33,679 nt of DNA from Oligoflexales bacterium (GTDB taxonomy: Bacteria; Bdellovibrionota_B; Oligoflexia; Oligoflexales; RGVZ01): contig CANFEB010000028.1 in the NCBI GenBank assembly GCA_947445775.1, forward strand, positions 1 through 33,679, given 5' to 3'. Positions within the stretch are counted from its first letter, which is position 1, and the number at the start of each line of letters is the position of its first letter. Made by a program: the position numbers and the translations under genes. A model generated the notes under the pieces. That model ran no database searches, was not told the DNA's origin, and saw only the letters and a program-made list of their open reading frames with translations. Below are positions 25,376 to 33,390 of the stretch, in pieces.

Positions 25376-27178
25376 TCAGGGTCTCCGGCTACTACGATCC
25401 CGAAACGCCTTAAATGAGTCGCTCCAGATTTTACCGGTGGACGCTCCAATCGGCTCATAAACGGTGACCAGCATATATGTCCCCGCGACAATGCCAACCA
25501 TCCAAATGACCATCATCATGGTCAATCTGAAGTGGCGATCCTGCTTCCATTTAACGCGAATCCTGTCTGTGAATTCTTGCAAAAAGCCAGGCTGAAGTTC
25601 GGCCGTGGTCGGTTCAACTCGTTTAGGTTTAATGCCTCGGCGTGGCCGCGCAGCCTTTCCCAATACCGGCACCGGCACCGGCACCGGCTCTAGATATGGT
25701 TCTGGGGCTGCCGGCCCTCCCACTTGCTTTTCTGCTGGTCCAGCAAAGGCCTTCATTTGATCCGCAACAAATCCTGGCAAAGCCCCCGACAATTTGCTGC
25801 GTTGCTCAAAATCCAAGTCGGAAAACGCAAATTCCGTGACATAGGGATGCAAGGCATGATCTGGACTTGGCTCTTTGGAAGTGCTGGTGAGCTTTGCAAA
25901 CACCGCTCGTCCAAACATCCGTGTCAGCAGGGGCGTTTCAATTTTGGCAAGGGCGTATCTGCCCACTGGCAAACCGGTATAGATGGTCCCCTGCAGGGGA
26001 TGCAGGCGGCTCAGGCGTGCAGGGATACTGATCTCTCCAAACGATAAGACATGTTCAGGCGGCAGATAGACGATGTCCGGTTGGTCAAAGTCGGCGTGCT
26101 TGATTGAATTCGGCGCAAACCTGTTTTTGATAGCCTCGCGCACGATATCGGCTTTTTGCGGCAGCATGTAAATTGGGCGGTGATGGAAGGTAGCTCGCAC
26201 CTTGGCCAGGTCAAACTTTTCACCGAGGACCAGCACGGGGACGTGAGGCTCGATGCTGTTCATCAACTCTGCGAACCGGCCACCGCCACTGCCGCCTTCG
26301 CTCACCAGCGTATCCTCAATCAGGACAATGGCCGGGGAGAAATATCGTGGTTCAATCGGAATCCCGTGACGCTGCAAGGCCGCCGACACTTTAAATCGTG
26401 GTGCTGGCAGGCAATCGATGAGTTCGTTCCGCAGCACTGGTGACTCGACCGCCATGAAGATGCGGCAGCTCGGCCCAACCCCAGATGCCCGCAAGTCCCG
26501 CAAAACAAATTGCACGGATTGGCGGAATTTAAGCGGGACCGCCCAATTGCAAATGCTCGCCTGAGAGAACCGGTAGAACAGGAAACTATTGCGGGTGCCA
26601 ATGATATCGAGTTTTAGACCGGGCAAACCGACGGCTTCAGCCAGACTGCCGTGAAGGGTTAGTCTGGTCCCAAACGGAGCCTCCAGTCGTGATTCCAGCC
26701 AGAGTTGATCCCGGGAAATCCAAACCACACGCGCTGGCAGATGCAATGAAGCCAATTGATTCAAGCCGATCATGGCTGACGGCTGGGGGAGCGGTTTGGG
26801 GCTGCTGGATGTCGCAAAAACAAATCGCTCCGCCCAATTGGCGGGGGGCAGGTCCAGGGGCAGGATGTCCCGGAAGTTGAAGGATGCGGCCTGGTTCATG
26901 GTCCCTAGGTGCATCCGGCTCGGGGCCAGAATGAAACGAACCCCTTGCAGCTCAGGGCGCTGGGCCAGGTAGCGTAGGGCTGCGACCTCCTTTTCCACCG
27001 AATTGAGATCACCGACCACCACAATGGTGGTTCGCCGGGCCGCCACGGCTGACATAAGGGCGTCTAGATTAACAAAGAAATCGCAATGAAAACCGCTGTG
27101 CCTAAGTTGGTCTTCCAAGGCCTTGACTTGGGCGGTGACCTGATTGGTCAGCCAATAGATTCTTTTCTTCTTTTGCAT
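25376..27178 (-). CDS. Tail-anchored protein with two pseudo-receiver and two PilZ-like domains (predicted)
   Basis: Not recognised as a named family. The 600 residues appear to repeat one plan. Residues about 5-120 look like a receiver fold (KRIYWLTN..., TIVVVGDLNS) and about 145-230 like a PilZ barrel (LPARVVWISRDQLWLES...). Residues about 237-352 are receiver-like again (CRIFMAVESP, AIVLIEDTL, VPVLVLGEK, YMLPQK) and about 378-463 PilZ-like (GEISIPARLSRLHP..., YVTEFAFSDLDFEQRSKL). A proline-rich linker at 490-506 comes from a 6-bp DNA repeat. A basic patch and one membrane helix (553-575) follow, with about 25 residues after it. The receiver phospho-acceptor setting is not obvious, and I see no clear RxxxR c-di-GMP motif, so both domain types may be degenerate. 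Confidence 0.5.
   Translation of the reverse strand: MQKKKRIYWLTNQVTAQVKALEDQLRHSGFHCDFFVNLDALMSAVAARRTTIVVVGDLNSVEKEVAALRYLAQRPELQGVRFILAPSRMHLGTMNQAASFNFRDILPLDLPPANWAERFVFATSSSPKPLPQPSAMIGLNQLASLHLPARVVWISRDQLWLESRLEAPFGTRLTLHGSLAEAVGLPGLKLDIIGTRNSFLFYRFSQASICNWAVPLKFRQSVQFVLRDLRASGVGPSCRIFMAVESPVLRNELIDCLPAPRFKVSAALQRHGIPIEPRYFSPAIVLIEDTLVSEGGSGGGRFAELMNSIEPHVPVLVLGEKFDLAKVRATFHHRPIYMLPQKADIVREAIKNRFAPNSIKHADFDQPDIVYLPPEHVLSFGEISIPARLSRLHPLQGTIYTGLPVGRYALAKIETPLLTRMFGRAVFAKLTSTSKEPSPDHALHPYVTEFAFSDLDFEQRSKLSGALPGFVADQMKAFAGPAEKQVGGPAAPEPYLEPVPVPVPVLGKAARPRRGIKPKRVEPTTAELQPGFLQEFTDRIRVKWKQDRHFRLTMMMVIWMVGIVAGTYMLVTVYEPIGASTGKIWSDSFKAFRDRSSRRP
25665..25688. repeat. Four copies of a 6-bp repeat within a coding sequence
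   Basis: ACCGGC occurs four times in a row and encodes the Pro-Val part of the EPVPVPVPV linker on the minus strand. A hexamer repeat changes length without breaking the frame, so the linker could vary between strains. Confidence 0.9.
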
Positions 27179-27242
27179 ATCTGGGGGATCGGCATAAATT
27201 CAGCTATCATGAAAGGTACCCTCTTTATCGGAGTTTGCAGCG

Positions 27243-29576
27243 ATGGCCTCTAAATTGCGGAAATCAAGCGGTAAACTGCTGGCTTTTGTCGCTAGCGCAA
27301 CGGTTTTTATCGCTGCTGTGGGCGCAGAATCGGCGCTGGCATTGGATTGCTCGCAGGTCAATCAGTTGACCAAGTCCTATTTCAACATTCATTTTTCGTT
27401 TTCTACCTGGACGGATGAACTGTCGACGCGGACCCTCGACAATTTCATTAAGGCATGGGATTCGGGAAAGATTTATTTTCTTCAGTCGGATGTCGACCGA
27501 TTCGTCAAGGATTACGGCACTAACCTTGATGACATGATCAAGACCAATGATTGCAAGGCCATCACCGACATCACCAACGTTTTTGCCCAAAGATTTGCCG
27601 AAAGTCAGGCGCAGGTTGATAAGCAAGTCATCGCCAAGCAAGATTTTACGGTGGATGAATTTCTTGAATTTGACCGTAAAAAACAGTCGTGGGCGACAAC
27701 TTCGGAAGAAATCAACGAACGTTGGCGTAAACGCGTGAAGTTCCAGTTGCTGCAGTTGAAGGAATCTTTGGGCGATTTACCCAAGGCGCAGGAAAAGTTG
27801 GCCAAACGCTACAAGCTTGGCGGCAAACGCCAACAAGAGATGACGATGGACGACGTCTATTCGTTGTTCCTGGCATCTTTTGCCACGGCCCTTGATCCAC
27901 ACTCTGGATATTTGTCGGCGGAGGAACTGGAGGATTTCCGGATTCAGACGCGTCTTAGCCTTGAGGGCATTGGTGCGGTGCTGCGCAGTGAGGACGGCTT
28001 CACAACCATCCAGACCGTTGTGCCGGGGGGGGCGGCAGCCCAAACTGGCAAATTCAAAGTTGACGATAAGATCATTGCGGTGGCCCAGGGCAAGGAAACC
28101 CCGGTTGACGTGATTGATATGGATTTGCGCGAGGTCGTCAAACTGATCCGTGGAACGCGTGGCACTGAAGTACGTTTGACGATATTGCGTGAGACCAAAG
28201 GTAAAAATGTTCAATTTGTATTTCCCGTCGTACGCGACAAGATTCAACTGACGGACCGTGCCGCGAAATCTAAGATCCACAAAGTAGAAATGAATGAGGG
28301 GTCTGCCGGTGACACCCAGACCCGCAAGATCAGTGTCGGTGTGATCACGCTGCCTTCGTTTTATATGGATTTCGAAGGCCGGCAAAACCGCCAGTCTAAT
28401 TTCACGAGCAGTTCGGCCGATATGCTGCGCGAATTGAAAAAGATGCGAGAACAAAAAGTCGATGCCGTTGTCGTCGACTTGCGCAGTAATGGTGGCGGTA
28501 GCCTTGACGAGGCCATCAACGTCGCCGGCTTGTTTACCGGCAAGGGCCCTCAAGTCCAGATCCGTGGCTCGGAAGGCAAGACATTTGTTCAGGACTACAA
28601 AGATGGGGCAGCCGCTTGGGACGGGCCACTTGCTGTGGTGATTAACCGCCAGTCTGCTAGTGCCAGCGAAATTTTTGCCGGTGCAATCCAGGACTATGGT
28701 CGCGGGTTGATCGTTGGCGGGCATCATACCTTTGGCAAAGGCACGGTTCAGAATCTTGAAAATCTGGATGAACGCCTGGGAGCGATCAAGGTTACGATCA
28801 GCAAGTTTTATCGGCCGGCAGGATCGAGCACCCAATTGCGTGGGGTCGAATCGGATATCGTTTTGCCGGATTTGATGGATGAGCTTGAGATTGGCGAGAA
28901 GCATTACGACTATGCCTTGCCGTGGGAAAAGATCGAGTCGTCGGCATTCAAGCAATACAGCCAAACCAATGCTGTTGTCCCGGCGCTGCGTACGGCTAGC
29001 AATGCCCGGATGGACAAAGATGCTGGCTTTAAAAAGATCATTGCCGACATCAATGAGTATCGAGGCGGCGAGGCAAACCGTAATCGGGTTACCTTGAAGG
29101 AAAAAACGGACGCCAAATCTGGTGACAAGGTTGCCGACAAGGGCAGTCGCAAGGGCGCCAAGAAAAATCGCGGCAAACCAAATGGCGAAAAATCACATGC
29201 CGCAGCCAGTCCCGACGACGCAGAGGCTAATGAGCCGGGAGATTTGAATGCCGAAGAAACCAACATCAATGATGACTTTTTGATGCAGGAGTCTATTCGC
29301 ATCACGGCGAATTACGCGCAGTTGTTGGCGAATCGCCCGATATCGGACGCCCGGTTGACGGGGATCCGTCCGTCGAAGCTATTGGCTGGCGATGCAAAAG
29401 GTGACAAGAAAAAATCAGCCACAGGTCCTGCGGCGGGCGCCCCCGTGCGACCACACCAGCGTCCAACGGCTTCGGGTTCCATCACGACCAAGAAGGCGCC
29501 TATCAATCCCGCAGGTTTCACTCCTGCAGGTTCTACGGCTCCTGTTACGCCTTCAAAAGAGGAAGAGAAACGGTAA
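27243..29576 (+). CDS. prc: Carboxy-terminal processing (tail-specific) protease, S41 family
   Basis: Prc degrades or trims periplasmic proteins from their C-termini. The 777 residues begin with a signal peptide (to about 34, ...ESALA), then the Prc N-terminal helical domain, a PDZ domain (about 238-315, LEGIGAVLRSEDGFTTIQTVVPGGAA) and the S41 catalytic core. The catalytic Ser is in NRQSASASE (Ser473) and the Lys in TFGKGTVQ (Lys499), as in E. coli Prc but with one extra residue between them (GGHHTFGK). A C-terminal domain with ITANYAQLLANRP follows, after a lysine-rich low-complexity stretch, and the tail is rich in Pro, Ala and Thr. GGAG about 10 nt upstream supports the ATG. Its last 32 bp overlap the convergent kinase gene. 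Confidence 0.94.
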   Translation: MASKLRKSSGKLLAFVASATVFIAAVGAESALALDCSQVNQLTKSYFNIHFSFSTWTDELSTRTLDNFIKAWDSGKIYFLQSDVDRFVKDYGTNLDDMIKTNDCKAITDITNVFAQRFAESQAQVDKQVIAKQDFTVDEFLEFDRKKQSWATTSEEINERWRKRVKFQLLQLKESLGDLPKAQEKLAKRYKLGGKRQQEMTMDDVYSLFLASFATALDPHSGYLSAEELEDFRIQTRLSLEGIGAVLRSEDGFTTIQTVVPGGAAAQTGKFKVDDKIIAVAQGKETPVDVIDMDLREVVKLIRGTRGTEVRLTILRETKGKNVQFVFPVVRDKIQLTDRAAKSKIHKVEMNEGSAGDTQTRKISVGVITLPSFYMDFEGRQNRQSNFTSSSADMLRELKKMREQKVDAVVVDLRSNGGGSLDEAINVAGLFTGKGPQVQIRGSEGKTFVQDYKDGAAAWDGPLAVVINRQSASASEIFAGAIQDYGRGLIVGGHHTFGKGTVQNLENLDERLGAIKVTISKFYRPAGSSTQLRGVESDIVLPDLMDELEIGEKHYDYALPWEKIESSAFKQYSQTNAVVPALRTASNARMDKDAGFKKIIADINEYRGGEANRNRVTLKEKTDAKSGDKVADKGSRKGAKKNRGKPNGEKSHAAASPDDAEANEPGDLNAEETNINDDFLMQESIRITANYAQLLANRPISDARLTGIRPSKLLAGDAKGDKKKSATGPAAGAPVRPHQRPTASGSITTKKAPINPAGFTPAGSTAPVTPSKEEEKR

Positions 29577-30693
29577 ACGTCGTCCCCTGTTCTGGTGTGC
29601 TGGAGACAGAAAGTTCGCCGCCCATGCCGGTGACTAGGCCGTAGCAGATCGACAGACCGAGCCCGGTGCCTTCACCGGGCTCTTTTGTTGTGAAAAACGG
29701 ATCAAATATTTTCTTGAGATGTTCCGGTTTGATCCCTTTTCCGGTATCAGCCACTTGGATCAAAACATTTTTTTCTGAGGCGTCGTTGCAAACTCGCAGA
29801 GATAAATCGCCGCCCCGCGGCATGGCATGGATGGCATTCTGAAGTAAATTCAACACCACCTGAATGATTTGATTCTTGTCACCGTAAACCTGCTGCGAGG
29901 TGCCGGGGACGTCCGCTGCTGGGCTCAGATGCTCTATAATGTGAATGTTTTGTTTTTGCTTGAGGTTGATCCGGGCAAAACGCAGTGCTGATGCAGTGGC
30001 CTCCAAGGCATCCACAGAAGTGAAATTCTTTTTTCTAACTTTGCCATGTTCACCGGCGGGTTGCATCCGAGCAAAATCCAGCAGATTTTCGACAATCTGC
30101 TTGCACCTCTGGGCGGCGGTTTCGATTTCAATGACGTCGGAATAGTGGGGGCTTTCTTTAGACATTTCGCGAAGCAGCATCTGAGAAAAAATCATGATAC
30201 CCCCCAAAGGATTGTTGATTTCGTGGGCGATGCCCCCAGCCAACAATCCGATTGAAGCAAGCTTTTCATTTTGAATCAGTCGCTCTTGCATGAGGGCCGC
30301 CTCGGTCCGGTCCCGGTAGATATGGACGGCGGCTTTTTGTTTTTCACTGCCTGGAAAAATCTGTGAAGTCACTTCAAAGACCTGATCCGCGACAACATCC
30401 TGCAACGGAAACTGGTGGGGCGCGTTCTCAGCCAAAGTATCCAGAAGTTTGCAGCCTGGGCAGGGTTTGGACCTTCCGGCTAGGGCCTTGTGGCACTTCA
30501 TTCCCACCACTTTGCGGACGTCCAGGCCAGACATTTTTGCTGCCGCGAGGTTGGCTCGCTGCACGACATGGTCCGGGCCAATGATCATGATTGGGTCGAT
30601 TAGGGCGTCAAAGGTCGCAACCCATTGCCGTTTTAGCTCCTCGACGAATTGAAGGGTATCCCCGACAGTGGTTTTCTCTGGCTTTTTTTCCAT
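29545..30693 (-). CDS. PAS-domain sensor histidine kinase with a cysteine motif
   Basis: A 382-residue cytoplasmic kinase without membrane helices. An N-terminal PAS domain (about 20-130) contains [16 protein letters not shown], giving Cys67, His68, Cys78 and Cys81, a possible metal or redox site. The HisKA domain follows, with [13 protein letters not shown] (phospho-acceptor His157), then HATPase_c with the N box ([14 protein letters not shown]), G1 (VADTGKGI), F box (FDPFFTTK) and G2 ([10 protein letters not shown]). GAGAGG at 6 nt supports the ATG at 30693. No response regulator is adjacent, so it is an orphan; it may signal to a partner elsewhere. The 3' end overlaps prc tail to tail by 32 bp. 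Confidence 0.93.
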   Translation of the reverse strand: MEKKPEKTTVGDTLQFVEELKRQWVATFDALIDPIMIIGPDHVVQRANLAAAKMSGLDVRKVVGMKCHKALAGRSKPCPGCKLLDTLAENAPHQFPLQDVVADQVFEVTSQIFPGSEKQKAAVHIYRDRTEAALMQERLIQNEKLASIGLLAGGIAHEINNPLGGIMIFSQMLLREMSKESPHYSDVIEIETAAQRCKQIVENLLDFARMQPAGEHGKVRKKNFTSVDALEATASALRFARINLKQKQNIHIIEHLSPAADVPGTSQQVYGDKNQIIQVVLNLLQNAIHAMPRGGDLSLRVCNDASEKNVLIQVADTGKGIKPEHLKKIFDPFFTTKEPGEGTGLGLSICYGLVTGMGGELSVSSTPEQGTTFTVSLPLLKA

Positions 30694-30776
30694 TGGAAGC
30701 CTCTCGCTAAAAGATCAATGATTTCATTGTACTGTGTCCTGCCGCTGATGCGAAGCCTGAAAGCCCTAAGTTTTTT

Positions 30777-30820
30777 AGGAGAACTGGCCGATGAGCATCA
30801 AGATTTTGGGGAGTTATTAA
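30777..30820 (+). CDS. Nine-codon leader ORF coupled to the lipoprotein gene
   Basis: AGGAGAA at 30777-30783 is followed 7 nt later by ATG at 30791, then MSIKILGSY and TAA at 30818-30820. The last A is also the first base of the next gene's ATG (TAATG). The downstream SD, GGGGAG at 30808-30813, lies inside this small ORF, so ribosomes on the leader would cover it. Both signals are well formed, which makes this a good candidate for translational coupling or attenuation. No known regulatory peptide matches. Confidence 0.55.
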
Positions 30821-31734
30821 TGACGGATTTTCGCGGTTCACCGCCGAGAGGGTGTATTTGCAGGCTGACGACCGCCGCGGCTTTGGTCGGCGTTGTGGCT
30901 ATGGCTGTGAACGGCTGTAATGCTCCGTCAGCCTACCAGCCTTTTGGCGGCTATCCGGGTGGAGGAAAATATAATGCCAGTGGAGTTAGTGGATCGGGTG
31001 ACGACTCGGGCTCGGTAGCAGAAGGCAAGGCGGCGTTCCGGCAGAACAGTGGAAATTTAAATCATCCGGATAGAAAGAGCGATCTTGCGGGAGGGGGCTT
31101 GGATGTGGATCTTACCCAGGCTGCGGTTGTCGTGAGGATCAGTAACATCACGACGAGTGATAGCAATGATAAAGTACGGAATGCAGTTGCAAATATGGGC
31201 GGCAAATCAACTTTTGATCGCGTGCTCTATGGCAAGCTTCCCGCTGATCCCAGGTACAAGGATCATCCGTATTTGATCTTCGCAAAAGCCGTGACGAATA
31301 AAAAAGATGTTCGTTTCACGGCTGCAGAAAATCAGTTTTTTCCCGCCTTTGCCGTTGGTGAATATAGTGCGGCTGCCTATGACAAACTGACCAATGCCGG
31401 GAGCGTGAGTTATCCCGTCAACTTCAGTGCTTCCAGTGGCGGAACATTTTTAGCTACTTTTACCGTGAGTCGGACGACTACTTCGGCGCCGAACGGATGC
31501 GCTAGATTCGATAAGCTAACTCCCAAGGTATCCGATCAGAGCCGATATTACGGAATCAAAATTGACGTGTCCGGAGTTCCAAATAATTTTGTGAATGAAT
31601 TCCCCGTGTCGAATATGATTTTTCTTGCCGAATTTCAGGGTGGCGGGCGAATCAGCGATGTTGCCAGCTGCAGTCCTTTTTACGATACAAAGAACAATGA
31701 AAGTGGCGTGGTTGCCATGGGTTTTGAAAAGTGA
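30820..31734 (+). CDS. Predicted lipoprotein, function unknown
   Basis: The 304-residue product has a signal sequence with a lipobox VNGC (Cys33); the n-region is long and contains two extra cysteines (GCIC at 11-14). ATG at 30820 is preferred over GTG/ATG positions upstream because GGGGAG lies 6 nt before it. After the Cys comes a glycine- and serine-rich linker, then a beta-rich domain (AAVVVRISNITTSDSND..., GGTFLATFTVSRTTTSAPNGC) with a later DVASCSPFY cysteine. No family recognised. It is followed by a second lipoprotein gene 7 bp on, so the two are probably co-transcribed. Confidence 0.7.
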   Translation: MTDFRGSPPRGCICRLTTAAALVGVVAMAVNGCNAPSAYQPFGGYPGGGKYNASGVSGSGDDSGSVAEGKAAFRQNSGNLNHPDRKSDLAGGGLDVDLTQAAVVVRISNITTSDSNDKVRNAVANMGGKSTFDRVLYGKLPADPRYKDHPYLIFAKAVTNKKDVRFTAAENQFFPAFAVGEYSAAAYDKLTNAGSVSYPVNFSASSGGTFLATFTVSRTTTSAPNGCARFDKLTPKVSDQSRYYGIKIDVSGVPNNFVNEFPVSNMIFLAEFQGGGRISDVASCSPFYDTKNNESGVVAMGFEK

Positions 31735-31741
31735 GGTTACA

Positions 31742-32635
31742 ATGAAGGTTTGGACTAAATTGTGGTTAATGGCCGTGCTGCCTTTATCGATCCTTCAGGG
31801 CTGCGCAGCTAAGCCCCCGGAGGCAGCGCCATTGACTGGGGGCGATGCGATCAGTGGCGATCCCTGTTCAGCCGACAAGCAGGCTAGGGTGGTTTTAGAG
31901 GGGGCGTCGGCGGAAGGGTTAAAAAGCCTGTGTGGGTACCGGTCCGAACTGCTGAAAGACAGAAAATATGTCTACAGTGGCACGGGTGAACCAGGGATGC
32001 TTTTCCCCGGTGATGACAAGGAGGGGCCGGTCACGCAGAGTGAGGGAACCGGGGGCAAGACGGTGCGTTTAATTGTTTATTCGGTGATGCTGATTCCCAC
32101 GACGGACAACGCCGCGGTCACTGATGTGATCCGCCTTCAGACTATTTTTCCGACACTGTTCAAGGAAAAGGGTTTTGCTGCAGACGAAAGGGTGACTTAT
32201 ACGCCCAGCGGACAAGACAACGAAAAGTTCGCGTTCACCAATTACAGATTTCTCAAGCAAGCCCTGGATGGTTTGAAAACATTGGACTACGAAGGGACCG
32301 TCAAAATCATTGATTTTGGGACAGGCGGCTATGTGGTCTTGGATAAATTAATGCGCGATGCAAACAGCGGATTGAAAGAATATGGAGGCATCCTGCTTAT
32401 TTACCAGTTTTCTGGACAGACTGCGGTGGTCGGCAGGAGCGAACAGGTGTTGCGGATTGAAAACCAGGAGCCATCGACTTTGATCAGTGAAAGGACTTCT
32501 GCGGACCCAGCCAGCAAGGATGGTGCGGTCAGGGCAAGCATCAAGCAGTCGATGCAGCGGGATTTCAAAAATTACCAGATGGCTGCCAAGGCCAAGGAAG
32601 TCATGAATGAAAAGCGGGCTGCATTCAGAAAATGA
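31742..32635 (+). CDS. Predicted lipoprotein, function unknown
   Basis: A 297-residue protein with a typical short lipoprotein signal, KVWTKLWLMAVLPLSILQGC (Cys21), then a domain of mixed strands and helices (VRLIVYSVMLIPTTDNAAVTDV..., NYRFLKQALDGLKTLDYEGT...) and a basic C-terminal helix. GAGG about 5 nt upstream fixes the ATG at 31742; the frame is open further upstream but overlaps the previous gene. The last 29 bp overlap the ABC ATPase start. No family recognised. Its operon place suggests a lipoprotein partner of an envelope transport system, but that is inference. Confidence 0.72.
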   Translation: MKVWTKLWLMAVLPLSILQGCAAKPPEAAPLTGGDAISGDPCSADKQARVVLEGASAEGLKSLCGYRSELLKDRKYVYSGTGEPGMLFPGDDKEGPVTQSEGTGGKTVRLIVYSVMLIPTTDNAAVTDVIRLQTIFPTLFKEKGFAADERVTYTPSGQDNEKFAFTNYRFLKQALDGLKTLDYEGTVKIIDFGTGGYVVLDKLMRDANSGLKEYGGILLIYQFSGQTAVVGRSEQVLRIENQEPSTLISERTSADPASKDGAVRASIKQSMQRDFKNYQMAAKAKEVMNEKRAAFRK

Positions 32636-33314
32636 TCCCGTCGTTCAGTTGATGAGCGTCTTCAAGACCTTTGAGTTGGGTCAGTCAACGATTGGCGCGC
32701 TTCAGGGGGTGTCGCTCGTTGCAGCGGCTGGTCAGATGACCGCATTGGTCGGGCCGTCTGGGTCTGGCAAGACGACAATTTTGAACCTAGTTGGTGCCCT
32801 TGATCGCCCCACCGCTGGGCGGATTATTGTTGCAGGGCACGATCTGAATTCCATGGACAGTGATGCGCTGGCGGATTTTCGTAGTAATACAGTTGGCTTC
32901 GTTTTTCAAAATTTCAATTTGATCCCGGTTCTGACAACCCTGGAAAACGTGCTGTTGCCCAGTCAGATCGGACGCTCCGATGGGGACGAGGCGGAACTGG
33001 TGAAGCGGGCAAATCATTTGCTTGACCGGGTTGGCCTGACGGCCCAGAGGCACCAACCAGTTAATCGTTTATCGGGTGGTCAGATGCAGCGTGTGTCTCT
33101 GGCCCGTGCGCTAATGAACCGGCCTAAAGTCATTCTGGCCGACGAACCAACCGCCAATTTGGACCATGCAACTTCAGAGAAAGTATTGCAGCTGTTGCAG
33201 TCTTTATGCGTAGAAGAAAAGGCTGCGGTCCTCGTGGCAACCCACGATCCGGCTGTCCTCCCTTATTGCAACTGCGTCATCCGTGTGCGGGACGGCATAA
33301 ACTGCTCCACATGA
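32607..33314 (+). CDS. LolD/MacB-type ABC transporter ATP-binding protein
   Basis: A 235-residue ATPase of the type that powers lipoprotein release (LolD) or MacB-like mechanotransmission. Walker A is GPSGSGKT (49-56), the Q-loop is FQNFNLIP, the signature is LSGGQMQRVSLARALMNRP, Walker B is VILADEPTANLD, and the H-loop region is VATHD. ATG at 32607 lies inside the preceding lipoprotein gene with AAGGAAG 6 nt upstream; ATG at 32652 is an alternative without an SD. No permease follows in the remaining 365 bp; a zinc-ribbon/HTH gene starts instead. The permease may lie beyond the window or have been separated by insertion. Confidence 0.92.
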   Translation: MKSGLHSENDPVVQLMSVFKTFELGQSTIGALQGVSLVAAAGQMTALVGPSGSGKTTILNLVGALDRPTAGRIIVAGHDLNSMDSDALADFRSNTVGFVFQNFNLIPVLTTLENVLLPSQIGRSDGDEAELVKRANHLLDRVGLTAQRHQPVNRLSGGQMQRVSLARALMNRPKVILADEPTANLDHATSEKVLQLLQSLCVEEKAAVLVATHDPAVLPYCNCVIRVRDGINCST

Positions 33315-33321
33315 CTGCACC

Positions 33322-33336
33322 TGACATTAAATGTCA
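33322..33336. repeat. 15-bp palindrome after the ABC ATPase gene
   Basis: TGACATT and AATGTCA flank a single central A. It lies 8 bp after the stop codon, with no T-run behind it. It may be an operator or mark the left border of the putative insertion sequence; neither can be shown here. Confidence 0.45.
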
Positions 33337-33368
33337 CTTCAAGCCTTGTATCTCCTTAGGGAATGATG

Positions 33369-33383
33369 CTCCTTCTTAAGGAG
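33369..33383 (+). promoter_or_regulatory. Hairpin that hides the Shine-Dalgarno of the zinc-ribbon/HTH gene
   Basis: CTCCTT (33369-33374), a 3-nt loop and AAGGAG (33378-33383) form a stem in which the right arm is the ribosome-binding site of the gene at 33391. A second left arm, CTCCTTA at 33352-33358, can pair with TAAGGAG instead. Sequestered SDs are a known way to keep transposase translation low. Confidence 0.6.
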
Positions 33384-33390
33384 GTGCCTC

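Noticed and set aside
27777..28964. 395-codon open frame opposite prc
   Set aside because: It lies wholly within the conserved Prc coding region, including the PDZ and catalytic domains, and resembles no known protein.
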